DNA of 64,000 bases from Mesorhizobium loti R88b (GCF_013170845.1 NZ_CP033367.1:2295001-2359000); one strand, 5' to 3'. Shown: positions 51,973 through 61,422, counted from the stretch's first letter. Program-made: numbers and translations. The notes: generated from the sequence alone by a model not told the origin.

Positions 51973-52635
51973 TCAGCTCAGTCTCGCGGGGATCAGTCCG
52001 CGCAGCGAATTGCCGACGAACAAGGCCTTGGCGGATTTCAGATCGTCGTAGCTGTAGATTGCTTCCTTCGCCCGGCCTTCATCCAGAAGCTCGGCGCGCA
52101 ATACACCAGGCAGCAGGCCGCAGTCGAGCCGGGGCGTTGCCAGCACCCCGTCGCCGAAATCGGCGAAGACATTTGATATGGTGCCTTCGCAGAGTTCGCC
52201 GCGCTCATTGGCCAGCAGCACTTCGTCGGCCTGGGTGATGAGATATTCGGAGCGGGCATGCGTGTAGAGCTGGCGCCGGCTGGTTTTGTGGCGCAGCAGA
52301 GTGTTGCCCGAATCGAGCCTCGTCCGCGCCAGCCGCAGCAGCCAGACCTTGCCGGCGGCAAGCGGTTCGTAAGGTTGTGCCGAGGCCGTCGCGTCGCCAT
52401 TGCGCGCCAGAGCGAGCCGCGTGCGCATGGCGGTGCGGGCGCCATCGAGGGCGTCGCCCAGCACCTCGGCGATCCTTTGCGGGTCGCAGGCAAAACCCAG
52501 TTCCGCCGCCGAGCTGTAGAGGCGTGCAAGGTGGCGATCGAAGCGCAGGAAGCCCGGACGGGGTTCCCAGCGCATGGTCTCGATCAACTCGAAATCGGCG
52601 GCGTCCCCGTCGCGAAGCGGGCTTTGAGCAGACAC
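51973..52635 (-). CDS. pabC: Aminodeoxychorismate lyase-type class IV aminotransferase (PabC-like)
   Basis: 220 residues from GTG 52635, with GGAGGAG about 8 bases ahead and a 52-base overlap with pabB. It is a class IV PLP protein: LIETMRWEPRPGFLRFDRHLARL at the start, PLP lysine in RHKTSRRQLY, then EVLLANERGELCEGTISNVFADF and the closing GLLPGVLRAELL. It would cleave 4-amino-4-deoxychorismate to 4-aminobenzoate and pyruvate for folate, together with PabB. Confidence 0.86.
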   Translation of the reverse strand: MSAQSPLRDGDAADFELIETMRWEPRPGFLRFDRHLARLYSSAAELGFACDPQRIAEVLGDALDGARTAMRTRLALARNGDATASAQPYEPLAAGKVWLLRLARTRLDSGNTLLRHKTSRRQLYTHARSEYLITQADEVLLANERGELCEGTISNVFADFGDGVLATPRLDCGLLPGVLRAELLDEGRAKEAIYSYDDLKSAKALFVGNSLRGLIPARLS

Positions 52636-53729
52636 TCCTGATACTCCTCCTCCGGCGTCGAATCGAAGACGATACCGCCACCGACATTGTAGACGGCCTC
52701 GCCAAGGGCAAAGAGCGAGATGGTGCGGATCGCCACGGAAAAGCGCATGGTGCCGCCGGGCGCGATCCAGCCGATGGCACCGCAATAGACGTCGCGCGGC
52801 TTGCCTTCCAGGTTGTGCAGGATCTCCATGGCGCGGATCTTTGGCGCGCCGGTGATCGAGCCGCAGGGGAACAGCGCCGCAAAGACCTGGCGGATCGAGA
52901 GGCCGGGCAGCAGCCTTGCCCTGACGTCGCTGACCATCTGGTGGACGGTCGGGTAGCTTTCGATGCGGAACAGCTCCGGCACCTCCAGCGTACCCACCTC
53001 GCTGATCAGCGAGATGTCGTTGCGCAGGAGGTCGACGATCATCCTGTTCTCGGCCTGGTTCTTCTCGTCGTTGCGCAGGAAATTCTTCTGCCGCTCGTCT
53101 TCGTCCCTGGTCGCGCCGCGCGGTGCGGTGCCCTTCATCGGATGGGTTTCGATCATGCCCGCGGCATCGATCTCGAAGAACAGTTCGGGCGAGCGCGACA
53201 GCACGATTGGATCGCCAAGCGCGACCAGCGCGCCATACTTCACCGGCTGGCGTTCGGTCAGCGCGTCAAAGGCGGCGAGCGGGTCGCCCGACCATTGCGC
53301 CTGCACCGGAAAGGTCAGATTGCCCTGGTAGCAATCGCCTTGCCTGATGTGCTGGTGCAGCCGCGAGAAGCGCTTCTCGTAGTCCGCGAACGACCACGCC
53401 GCCCTTGCGTCGAAGATCGGGCCGTTCGGGGTCGCTGCATTGCGCGGCGGCACTGCTTCTTCGGTCGGAGCATCGAAGATGCCGAGGCAGATCAGCGGCG
53501 CGCGGCGCCCGTCCGGCAGCAACGGAACGAGCTTCGGTTCGAGCAGGTAACCCGCCTCGTAGGAGAAATAGCCGGCCAGCCACTTGCCGGCGTCGTGCGC
53601 TGCCTGTGCGGCTTCCAGCGCCGGCAAGAAGTCCCGTGCCTCATGCGCCACGATGATGTCGGCCGGCCGCTCGAAAACGAGCTGGCGCGCGCTTTCATCG
53701 TTGCGGAAAATGGCGGCGGGCAGTGACAT
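52584..53729 (-). CDS. pabB: Aminodeoxychorismate synthase component I
   Basis: 381 residues. Chorismate-utilising domain with QGDCYQGNLTFPVQ, HPMKGTAPRGATRDEDE, ENRMIVDLLRNDIS, FPCGSITGAPKIRAMEI and GGGIVFDSTPEEEYQE. The MKGT/PRG form is PabB-like rather than TrpE-like. It makes aminodeoxychorismate using glutamine-derived ammonia from a PabA-type subunit elsewhere. First gene of the operon; the ATG has a weak ribosome site. Confidence 0.93.
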   Translation of the reverse strand: MSLPAAIFRNDESARQLVFERPADIIVAHEARDFLPALEAAQAAHDAGKWLAGYFSYEAGYLLEPKLVPLLPDGRRAPLICLGIFDAPTEEAVPPRNAATPNGPIFDARAAWSFADYEKRFSRLHQHIRQGDCYQGNLTFPVQAQWSGDPLAAFDALTERQPVKYGALVALGDPIVLSRSPELFFEIDAAGMIETHPMKGTAPRGATRDEDERQKNFLRNDEKNQAENRMIVDLLRNDISLISEVGTLEVPELFRIESYPTVHQMVSDVRARLLPGLSIRQVFAALFPCGSITGAPKIRAMEILHNLEGKPRDVYCGAIGWIAPGGTMRFSVAIRTISLFALGEAVYNVGGGIVFDSTPEEEYQECLLKARFATGTPPISS

Positions 53730-53856
53730 GGGAACCGGGATCGATGAAGGCGACGATCGCTCTATATGGGGGGCCGCTCGCGTGCAATCGAGGGAACGGC
53801 ACCTTGCCCCTCAAAGCCGACCTATGGCCAATCTTATAGGACGGGCCTTGCCTGCC

Positions 53857-53891
53857 AAAAACAAAACCGGCGGGCCTTTGGCGCCGCCGGC
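53857..53891 (-). terminator. Intrinsic terminator after the HhH protein gene
   Basis: On the minus strand CCGGCGG (53890-53884) pairs with CCGCCGG (53873-53867), extended by further G:C pairs inside, followed by TTTTGTTTTT. About 20 bases after the stop at 53913. Confidence 0.85.
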
Positions 53892-53912
53892 TTAATAATC
53901 CGCCTCCAGCGT

Positions 53913-54731
53913 TCAGGTGTTGCTGGAGGTTCCCGCGCTCGGAAATTGTTTGGCGAACTCCGCCTCATTGCCAGCTGCCAGCAGCTTGGCCTGCTCAACC
54001 CAGCGCTCACGCTCGACACGGCCACCGAATTGCAGGGCATGCTCGATCCGTTCGATGTCGGCCGTTGTCCAGGCAGCGATCTGGGCGAAGGTGGTCACGC
54101 CTTGTCCCTTGAGCAGCTTCTCGTTGACCGGGCCGATGCCGATCAGCCGACGCAGATTGTCCGGCTTGGCCGCTGCAGGTTTGGCCGCCGCTGGTTTGGC
54201 CGCTGCCGGCGCGGCTGCCTTGGGCACGGCAACCTTGGGCGCGGCGGCTGCAGCAGCCTTGGGAGCGGCCGCGCTCTTGGTGGCCGAGCCGGCGGCTGCG
54301 GGTTTGCTCGCCGCGGGTTTGGCTGGAGCCGCGGATTTGGCCGCGACGGGTTTTGTTGCTGCGGGCTTTGGCGCGGCTGGTTTGGCCGGTGCAGCTTTGG
54401 CCGGTGCAGCCTTGGACGGTACTGGGGCGGATTTGGCCACGGCCGGCGTCGACACCAGGGCGGCCGGCGGCTGACTGGCAGCCTTTGCCCCACCGCTGCC
54501 TGCAGCCTGCGCGTCGCGCAACTGGCGCTCAAGGTCGGCCCTGGTCTTGCCGCATGCATTGAGTTCGCCGGTCAGGCGGTCGCTGTCGGCACGCAGCCTG
54601 TCGCGCTCGCTGCGGGTGCGGTCGAGGTCGCCGCGCAAACTGTCGAGTTCACCGCGCAGACGGCCCCAAATGAACCAGCCAACCAACACGCCTACCAGGA
54701 ACGCCAGGACCACGTAGAAAAAAGTGCCCAT
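53913..54731 (-). CDS. Membrane-anchored helix-hairpin-helix protein
   Basis: 272 residues. One N-terminal membrane helix (FFYVVLAFLVGVLVGWFIWG), a short coiled coil (RGELDSLRGDLDRTRSERD), a long Ala/Lys/Pro linker (residues about 75-185), and a C-terminal H3TH-like helix-hairpin-helix domain (LRRLIGIGPVNEKLLKGQGV, ADIERIEHALQFGGRVERE). Such domains are annotated as flap endonuclease-1-like or as NuoE-associated C-terminal parts; no nuclease active site is present. GGAGAGAG precedes the ATG. Function unknown; possibly scaffold or nucleic-acid contact at the membrane. Confidence 0.85.
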   Translation of the reverse strand: MGTFFYVVLAFLVGVLVGWFIWGRLRGELDSLRGDLDRTRSERDRLRADSDRLTGELNACGKTRADLERQLRDAQAAGSGGAKAASQPPAALVSTPAVAKSAPVPSKAAPAKAAPAKPAAPKPAATKPVAAKSAAPAKPAASKPAAAGSATKSAAAPKAAAAAAPKVAVPKAAAPAAAKPAAAKPAAAKPDNLRRLIGIGPVNEKLLKGQGVTTFAQIAAWTTADIERIEHALQFGGRVERERWVEQAKLLAAGNEAEFAKQFPSAGTSSNT

Positions 54732-55091
54732 TGTCTCTCTCCAGTCAGATCCGTCTGCCCTGGGGTCATGACCTCAGGCGATGGACTACTCGGTGATGGT
54801 TCCGCGGGTTCGCGGAACAGCCGGCCTCGGTTCGAGCTGTCGGCGATCGGCTTTGCTTGCCCATGGCCAACGGCCGTTGTCGCGTTCGCCTGAGCGTCAC
54901 GGCCGGCTGAGACTTTCCCTCGCCGATCCGCATGCGCTCCGGCTGAGCTTGGAGTGAAGGCTATCATAGAGCTTGTGGAAAGCTATGGGAAAAACTTCTG
55001 TCTAGAGTCCTTCAAGAACAAATATTTAGCATAGGAATAGTGCAATCCCGATATGCATTCCGGCTAAACTGTTCTGCGCAGGCGAGAGGGG
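54732..55091. other. Gene-free region between HhH protein and oligoendopeptidase
   Basis: 360 bases. The right half (55000-55075) is AT-rich (ACAAATATTTAGCATAGGA). I see no gene, terminator or convincing promoter consensus. It should hold the promoter for the leftward HhH gene. Confidence 0.5.
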
Positions 55092-56930
55092 TCAGCCTTC
55101 GAGTGCTTCCAGTTCGTCGATCAGGCCGCTGATCACCCCCAGTCCGATCTGCCAGAAGGCGGGGTCGGTGGCGTCGAGGCCGAAGGGCGCCAGTAGCTCG
55201 GAGTGATGCTTGGTGCCGCCGGCGCGCAGCATCTCGAAATACTTGTCCTGGAAGCCGCGCTCGGCGTTCTGGTAGACGGCGTAGAGCGAGTTCACCAGGC
55301 AGTCGCCGAACGCATAGGCGTAGACGTAGAAGGGCGAATGGATGAAGTGCGGGATGTAGGTCCAGAACACTTCGTAGCCCTCGCGCAACTTGATCGCCGG
55401 CCCCAGGCTTTCGGCCTGCACTTCCAGCCAGAACTGGCCGAGCCTGTCGGATGTCAGTTCGCCGTTGCGGCGCTCGGCATGCACCTTGCGCTCGAATTCG
55501 TAGAAGGCGATCTGGCGCACCACCGTGTTGATCATGTCCTCGACCTTCTGGGCGAGCATGGCCTTGCGCTCACGCCTGTCGGTGGTCTGCTCGAGCAGCG
55601 AGCGGAAGGTCAGCATCTCGCCGAAGACGGACGCCGTCTCGGCCAGCGTCAGCGGCGTCGAGGCCATCAACGCTCCCTGGCCGGCGGCCAGCACCTGATG
55701 CACGCCGTGGCCGAGTTCATGCGCCAGCGTCATCACATCACGCGGCTTGCCCATGTAGTTGAGCAGCACATAGGGGTGGGCCGACGGCACGGTTGGATGG
55801 GCAAAGGCGCCGGGCGACTTGCCGGGGCGCACCGGCGCGTCGATCCAGTTGCGGTCGAAGAAGGTACGGGCGATCTCGGCCATCTCGGGCGAGAAGCGCT
55901 GGTAGGCGGACAGCACGGTGTTCCTGGCCTCGTCCCAGCCGATCACCGCCTGCGGCGTCTCCGGCAGCGGCGCGTTGCGGTCCCAGTGGTTCATCACCTC
56001 CATGCCGAGCCAGCGCGCCTTCATCGCGTAATAGCGATGCGACAGGCGCGGATAGGCCTCGCGCACCGCGGTGGCGAGCGCGTCGACCACGCTGCGCTCG
56101 ACGCGGTTGGCGAGATGACGTGAATCGGCGATGTCCTCGAAGCCGCGCCAGCGGTCGGAAATTTCCTTGTCCTTGGCCAGGGTGTTGGTGATCAGCGTGA
56201 AGGTGCGCAAATTCTTGCGGAAGGTCGCGGCCAGCGCCTCGGAGGCACGGCGGCGCACATCACCGTCCGCATCCTGCAGGCGATTGAGTGCCGGCTCCAG
56301 CGTCAATTCCTCGCCATCGATGTCGAAGCGGAGGTCGGTCATCGTCTCGTCGAACAGGCGGTTCCAGGCGCCGCGTCCGGTAATCGACTTCTCGTGGAAA
56401 AGCTGCTCGACGCGGTCCTCGAGCTGGTAGGGCTTGTCCATTCTGAGATCGAGCACCCACGGCCGGTAATGGCCGAACGCGGAATCGGTGGCTAAGGCAC
56501 CTTCGATCGCGGCATCCTCGATCAGGTTCAGTTCGAGCGCGAAGAACAGAAGATGCGCGCTGGCATCGGTCATCTTCTCCTGGATATCACCATAGAGCTT
56601 GGCGCGCTGCGGGTCGGCGGTGTTGCCGGCATAGATGAGGCCGGCATAGGAGACGATGCGGCCGATCAGTTCCTCCAGTGCCTCGTAGGCGACCAGCGCC
56701 TCGCCGAGCTTGCCGGCACTGCCGCGACCGGCCTCGGCGGCAAGCGTGCCCTTCCAGCGGGTCTCGAAGGCGATCGCGTCAGCGGCGGCCCTGGCGATGT
56801 CACGCTTCAGCTCCGGCGCTTCCATGCCGGGATAAAGGTCGGCAAGGTTCCATTCCGGCAGATCGCCAAGCTCGGCCGCGCCCTGACCGGACGCAGGTGC
56901 CGCAAGCCGCCGATCAAACATCATGCGCAT
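55092..56930 (-). CDS. pepF: Oligoendopeptidase F (M3 family metallopeptidase)
   Basis: 612 residues from ATG 56930; a TTG two codons upstream (56936) is equally spaced from AAGAAGG. The zinc site is MTLAHELGHGVHQV (HExxH) with a later Glu in TASVFGEMLTF. The N-terminal helical domain and the C-terminal WTYIPHFIHSPFYVYAYAFG match the M3B PepF group. Cytoplasmic cleavage of short peptides. Divergent from the sigma-54 activator gene. Confidence 0.93.
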   Translation of the reverse strand: MRMMFDRRLAAPASGQGAAELGDLPEWNLADLYPGMEAPELKRDIARAAADAIAFETRWKGTLAAEAGRGSAGKLGEALVAYEALEELIGRIVSYAGLIYAGNTADPQRAKLYGDIQEKMTDASAHLLFFALELNLIEDAAIEGALATDSAFGHYRPWVLDLRMDKPYQLEDRVEQLFHEKSITGRGAWNRLFDETMTDLRFDIDGEELTLEPALNRLQDADGDVRRRASEALAATFRKNLRTFTLITNTLAKDKEISDRWRGFEDIADSRHLANRVERSVVDALATAVREAYPRLSHRYYAMKARWLGMEVMNHWDRNAPLPETPQAVIGWDEARNTVLSAYQRFSPEMAEIARTFFDRNWIDAPVRPGKSPGAFAHPTVPSAHPYVLLNYMGKPRDVMTLAHELGHGVHQVLAAGQGALMASTPLTLAETASVFGEMLTFRSLLEQTTDRRERKAMLAQKVEDMINTVVRQIAFYEFERKVHAERRNGELTSDRLGQFWLEVQAESLGPAIKLREGYEVFWTYIPHFIHSPFYVYAYAFGDCLVNSLYAVYQNAERGFQDKYFEMLRAGGTKHHSELLAPFGLDATDPAFWQIGLGVISGLIDELEALEG

Positions 56931-57086
56931 AGACAATACCTTCTTTGAACCAGGGAGCCAGAATCGAGGGGAATGAGGAAGCCGGTCAAATCCTACGCAA
57001 TTCGTTCACCGGGTTTTTTGAAAGCTTATTTAGAACCCTGTGCCAAGATGATCCATCGGGATTTCGAGCGGGCAACTCATAAAGTC

Positions 57087-58649
57087 ATGACAGGTTCCAT
57101 ACTCATAGTCGATGACGATCCCGTGCAGCGCCGGCTGCTCGAGGCGGCGGTGACGCGGTTCGGCCACACGGCAATCGTTACCGACGGCGGCGCCGCTGGT
57201 CTCGACGTGCTCGACGGACCAAGCGCCCGCGACGTCTCGGTGGTCATTCTCGATCTGGTCATGCCCGGTCTCGACGGCATCGGCGTGCTGAAGGCGATGC
57301 GCGAGCGCGACATCACCGTGCCGGTCATCGTGCAGACCGCCCAGGGCGGGATCGAGACCGTGGTTTCGGCGATGCGCCACGGCGCCTTCGATTTCGTCGT
57401 CAAGCCGGCCTCTCCCGACAGGCTGCAGGCGTCGATCGCCAATGCGCTCAAGGTCGAGGCGGTCGAGGGCGAGGTCAAGCGCACGTCGCGCAAGCGCGGC
57501 GGGCTTTTGACCTTCAGGGACATGATCACCCACAGTCCGGCGATGGACAGGGTGATCCGCCTCGGCCAGAAGGCGGCGGCGTCCAACATCCCGATCCTGA
57601 TCGAAGGCGAATCCGGCGTTGGCAAGGAACTGGTGGCGCGCGCCATCCAGGGCACCGGCGATCGCCGCTCAAAACCGTTCGTTACCGTCAATTGCGGTGC
57701 CATCCCCGACAATCTGGTAGAATCGATCCTCTTCGGTCACGAGAAGGGTTCGTTCACCGGCGCCACCGACAAGCACACCGGCAAGTTCGTCGAGGCGCAT
57801 TCCGGCACGCTGTTCCTGGACGAGATCGGTGACCTGCCGCTCGACGTCCAGGTCAAGCTGTTGCGCGCCGTGCAGGACGGCGAGGTCGATCCGGTCGGCG
57901 GCCGTGCCACGGTCAGGGTCGACATCAGGCTGATTTCGGCAACGCATCGCAACCTGCTGCAGCAGGTCAAGGACGGTAAATTCCGCGAGGATCTGTTCTA
58001 CCGGCTGAACGTCTATCCGATCTTCGTGCCGCCGTTGCGCGACCGGCGCGACGACATTCCCCATCTGGTCACGCATTTCATGGAAAAGGTGGCGCCCGCC
58101 GACCCGCGCCGCCGCCTGCAAGGCATTTCGGCGGCGGCACTCGCCGTGCTGCAGGCCTATGACTGGCCCGGCAACATAAGGCAGCTCGAAAACGCCGTCT
58201 TCCGCGCCTCGGTGCTGTGTGAAGGCGATGTGCTTGATGTCGATGATTTTCCGCAGATCCGGGCGCAGGTCGAAGGCACTGTCGATCTCAAGACAGATGG
58301 CAATCTCGCGGCGGATGGCAATCTCGAAACGGAAATCGCCGCGCCGCCATCGCTGGAACCACGCGACGATGATCTTCTGGCTGGCGAAGCAGGGCCAACG
58401 GCCGCGCCCGAGCAGCCATCAAGGCTTCAGCCTCGCTTCGGGATGCTGCGCGCGCTCGACGAGCGCGGCAATGTACGGGCGCTGGCCGATGTCGAGCTTG
58501 AAATGATCAAGCTCGCCATCGACCACTATAACGGCCAGATGAGCGAAGTCGCCCGCCGCCTCGGCATCGGCCGCTCGACGCTCTACCGCAAGCTCAAGGA
58601 ATACGGCATCGACCCTGAGACCGGCCGCGTGGAACGGCTCGCGTCCTAA
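57087..58649 (+). CDS. Sigma-54-dependent response regulator (NtrC family)
   Basis: 520 residues from ATG 57087 (MTGSILIVDDDP, the normal receiver start; upstream ATGs 57048 and 56973 are less likely and none has a clear ribosome site). Receiver domain with phospho-Asp56, AAA+ domain with Walker A GESGVGKE, the sigma-54 contact loop in the form GSFTGA instead of GAFTGA, Walker B GTLFLDEIGD, and a C-terminal Fis-type helix-turn-helix (MSEVARRLGIGRSTLYRKLKEYG). Between AAA+ and Fis lies a linker with a near-repeat (DGNLAADGNLETE). It would activate sigma-54 genes when phosphorylated; no kinase gene is adjacent. Confidence 0.93.
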   Translation: MTGSILIVDDDPVQRRLLEAAVTRFGHTAIVTDGGAAGLDVLDGPSARDVSVVILDLVMPGLDGIGVLKAMRERDITVPVIVQTAQGGIETVVSAMRHGAFDFVVKPASPDRLQASIANALKVEAVEGEVKRTSRKRGGLLTFRDMITHSPAMDRVIRLGQKAAASNIPILIEGESGVGKELVARAIQGTGDRRSKPFVTVNCGAIPDNLVESILFGHEKGSFTGATDKHTGKFVEAHSGTLFLDEIGDLPLDVQVKLLRAVQDGEVDPVGGRATVRVDIRLISATHRNLLQQVKDGKFREDLFYRLNVYPIFVPPLRDRRDDIPHLVTHFMEKVAPADPRRRLQGISAAALAVLQAYDWPGNIRQLENAVFRASVLCEGDVLDVDDFPQIRAQVEGTVDLKTDGNLAADGNLETEIAAPPSLEPRDDDLLAGEAGPTAAPEQPSRLQPRFGMLRALDERGNVRALADVELEMIKLAIDHYNGQMSEVARRLGIGRSTLYRKLKEYGIDPETGRVERLAS

Positions 58650-59067
58650 AATCGGCTCACGCCGAAACAGATTTCCTGCGACGCGCTTCAGGCGTCTGCT
58701 TAATGCATCTTGTCTTCCCGCTTTTTGGGCGACATGCCTGGACGCAAGGCCGGGACCAGCTTGCAATGCCAGGATTGGCCCTGTACCGCGGGTTTCGGCT
58801 GGAATACGGCAAGCCTATGGACAGCTCTGTTCACGCATTAAGGCTAACGGTAACAGATCGTGTTCGGCCAAAGCCGGAATCCTGATCTAAACCAGCGGTT
58901 TACCAAGAAACCTTGTGAACAATTTTTGACGGGATATCGCCACGGTGTTACCGCATTTCGGCTTCAATAAGCGATGATTAACCATTAGGATCGATATTCG
59001 GATGTGAAAACCACACATCCGTTTGGGCAAATCCGGGGACAAACGGCAGCCTGCAAGGCCTTTTGAT
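58650..59067. other. Upstream region of the DUF882 peptidase gene
   Basis: About 418 bases with no gene. It holds a TTAACCAT motif at 58978-58985 and is AT-rich from 58870 to 59000. Otherwise I see no clear promoter or terminator; no hairpin with U-run follows the sigma-54 activator gene. Confidence 0.55.
58978..58985 (+). promoter_or_regulatory. CtrA half-site-like motif upstream of the DUF882 gene
   Basis: TTAACCAT in GATTAACCATTAGGAT, about 83 bases before the preferred start. Third occurrence of this octamer in front of a cell-envelope or cell-cycle gene in the window. Candidate only. Confidence 0.35.
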
Positions 59068-60978
59068 TTGAACAGAATCGAACGACTCACAAACGGGCGT
59101 CACGATCACTTGAGCGTCTGGCCGAGATGGCTGGTAGCGTTGATCGTCGCTTTTGGTTTCGTCGCCGCGGCCGCCACCGGCGCGCAGGCCGAAGTTCGTT
59201 CGCTGAAGCTCTACCACCTCCACACGCATGAGAAGGCCGAGATCGTCTACAAGCGCAATGGCCGCTACGATCCCGAGGGTCTTCGCAAGATCAACATTAT
59301 TCTGCGCGACTGGCGCCGCAACGAGCCGACCAAGATGGACCCGCGCCTGCTGGATCTGGTCTGGGAAGCCTATCGGGAAAGCGGCGCCACCGACTATATC
59401 CAGGTCGTCTGCGGCTACCGCTCGCCGTCGACCAACTCGATGCTGCGCAGCCGCGGCCGGGGTGTCGCCGAGAAGAGCCAGCATATGCTCGGCAAGGCGA
59501 TGGATTTCTACATTCCCGGCGTGCCGCTGAAGAAGCTGCGCAACATCGGCCTCAAGATGCAGGGTGGTGGCGTTGGCTACTATCCGACCTCTGGGTCGCC
59601 ATTCGTGCATATGGATGTCGGCAACGTACGCCACTGGCCCGGCATCAGCCGCCAAGAACTGGTCAGCCTGTTCCCCAATGGCAAGACGCTGCATGTGCCG
59701 AGCGACGGACGGCCGCTGCCCGGCTATGAGCAGGCAATGGCTTCCTACAAGGCGCGCAAGGGTTCGGGCACGCCGAATGTCGAGATGGCTAGTGTCGGCG
59801 GCGGCAGCAAGAAGTCGGGCGGGTTCCTCTCCGCCTTCTTCGGTGGCGGTGGCGACGACGAGGCTGACGACAGCGCCGACGTCGAGACCGCTTCCGCAGC
59901 CCCCGCGCCCAGGGCAAAGAGCCTGAAGCCGGCAGCGACGGCCAAGAACAGCAACCTGCCGGGCATCGCCATCGTCGCGCCCGAGAATGCGCAGCGTGCC
60001 GAAATTCCGCAGGTCGCCGAAGATCAGGCTCCCGAGCCTGAGAAGGATACACCGGAGACGATCATCGCGGCGCTGCCGGCCAAGGAGATTCCGCTGCCCG
60101 ATTTCGCGCCGCGGCCGAAGGCTGACGTCGGCGCGCAGCAGCCCGAGAATGTTCCGTTCGCCACGGCGGATGCGACGGCCACGACCGAACAGGCCGTTGC
60201 GACCGCGCAGGCGCCGGCCAACATGCCTTTCGGCAAGGCTGACCCCGCCGCGGTAACAGCGGCTGCAACCGCCGCCGCCGATCCGGCGCAGGTCGCCGTC
60301 AACAACATTCCCTTGCCGACATGGCGTCCGACGCTGCCGGCCGAGCTTGCACCGCCGCCCAGCAAGGATGTGCTGATGGCGCTGGCGGAGACGGCCGAAC
60401 AGGGCAAGACCGCGACCGATGCGTTCGCGGTGCTGCCTTCGGCACGGCCGGAGCCGGCCAAGCCGGACGCCGTCAAGGCGGTGCTCGACGAGGCCAATGC
60501 CCAGGTTGGGGCCCAGGTCGGGACCCAGGTCGGCAACGCCGACGAATATCAGGTTGCCTCCCTGGCGGAAGAACCGCGCTCGGCCTTCAACGATCCGTCC
60601 TATGTCGATGTCGCGACGCCCCGCCAGGCCGTCGCCGCCCGTCCGGCCGGTTCCGATCCGGCCGCCGCCATCGGCGCCGGGGTGAAGACGACCCGCAAGG
60701 AAGCCAGGGCCACTGCGCGCGACCAGAAACCCGGTCCCCGGGCCGTGGTGGTCGCCGCGGCACCCCAGGCCGCCCGCTGGGCGCTGACCAGCGGCGAGGC
60801 TGTTGCCACCGTCGCGAGCCCTACAACGGCGCCGGGCTATGCTTATAACATCGTGCATACCGCTCCGAGCGAGGTTTATACGGCTGGTTTCCAAGCCGAC
60901 AACCAGATGGCCGATGCCAATCGCTTCACCGGCAACGCCGTCAAGTTCATGTCGGTCGCCCGCTTCCAGACGAAGTAA
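59068..60978 (+). CDS. DUF882 (M15-like, MepK-type) cell-wall peptidase with long disordered tail
   Basis: 636 residues from TTG 59068 (GCAAGGCC ahead; another TTG at 59023 is in frame, no ATG is available before the signal). Signal anchor (residues about 15-45, ending GAQA). The DUF882 domain (about 50-205) has the zinc-binding pattern in KSQHMLGKAMDFYIPG and SPFVHMDVGNVRHWP, as in MepK/YcbK L,D- and D,D-crosslink endopeptidases. After that, about 400 residues of Pro/Ala/Asp-rich sequence without domains. The long tail is unlike MepK (around 180 residues) but is common in Rhizobiales. Confidence 0.87.
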   Translation: MNRIERLTNGRHDHLSVWPRWLVALIVAFGFVAAAATGAQAEVRSLKLYHLHTHEKAEIVYKRNGRYDPEGLRKINIILRDWRRNEPTKMDPRLLDLVWEAYRESGATDYIQVVCGYRSPSTNSMLRSRGRGVAEKSQHMLGKAMDFYIPGVPLKKLRNIGLKMQGGGVGYYPTSGSPFVHMDVGNVRHWPGISRQELVSLFPNGKTLHVPSDGRPLPGYEQAMASYKARKGSGTPNVEMASVGGGSKKSGGFLSAFFGGGGDDEADDSADVETASAAPAPRAKSLKPAATAKNSNLPGIAIVAPENAQRAEIPQVAEDQAPEPEKDTPETIIAALPAKEIPLPDFAPRPKADVGAQQPENVPFATADATATTEQAVATAQAPANMPFGKADPAAVTAAATAAADPAQVAVNNIPLPTWRPTLPAELAPPPSKDVLMALAETAEQGKTATDAFAVLPSARPEPAKPDAVKAVLDEANAQVGAQVGTQVGNADEYQVASLAEEPRSAFNDPSYVDVATPRQAVAARPAGSDPAAAIGAGVKTTRKEARATARDQKPGPRAVVVAAAPQAARWALTSGEAVATVASPTTAPGYAYNIVHTAPSEVYTAGFQADNQMADANRFTGNAVKFMSVARFQTK

Positions 60979-61149
60979 CGGACAGATCAGAAGATTGCTG
61001 AAGCCGCGCTGGGCGACCCGTGCGGCTTTTTGCTGTCCTGGTTAACGGTGGGCGCCGCTCTGATCACGCCGGCCTGACATTGCCGTGATCATGGAACTCG
61101 TTGCTGATGCAAGAGTTTCTCCCCCGCACCTTCAAACCCGGGGATATCC

Positions 61150-61350
61150 ATGAAGAACATTCTATTGGCATCGGTCATTGCGCTGGCAACCGCTTCGGCG
61201 GCCATTGCTCCCTCACGGGCAGAGACCGTTGTCGTCAAGACCGACAATCATATGCATATGCACATGATGAAGAAGCACTGCCACACCAGGGTGGTCACGA
61301 CCTGGAAGCATCATCACAAGGTGACCAAAGAGGTCAAGGTCTGCAACTAA
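61150..61350 (+). CDS. Small secreted His/Met-rich protein
   Basis: 66 residues: signal peptide (MKNILLASVIALATASAAIA, cleaved about PSRA) and a mature part with NHMHMHMMKKHCHTR and WKHHHKVTK. The alternating His/Met cluster would bind Cu or Ni; two Cys are in the mature protein. Upstream ribosome site is GGGGAT. A bidirectional terminator follows. Not matched to a named family; a periplasmic metal-binding role is inferred. Confidence 0.7.
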   Translation: MKNILLASVIALATASAAIAPSRAETVVVKTDNHMHMHMMKKHCHTRVVTTWKHHHKVTKEVKVCN

Positions 61351-61369
61351 TCAGTCAAAGTCGATTTTG

Positions 61370-61405
61370 AAAAAACCCGGTCGGCGAAAGCTGGCCGGGT
61401 TTTTT
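61370..61405. terminator. Bidirectional intrinsic terminator
   Basis: AAAAAA-CCCGGTCGGC-GAAA-GCTGGCCGGG-TTTTTT: a 10-bp stem with two G:U pairs, a GAAA tetraloop, and A/T-runs on both sides. It separates the small secreted protein gene (+) from eda (-), serving both. Confidence 0.92.
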
Positions 61406-61422
61406 GCGTGCGCGTGGCAACA

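Noticed and set aside
58978..60894. Minus-strand frame of 638 codons opposite the DUF882 gene
   Set aside because: Gly/Arg-rich shadow of the Pro/Ala-rich tail of the plus-strand protein, with no recognisable domain.
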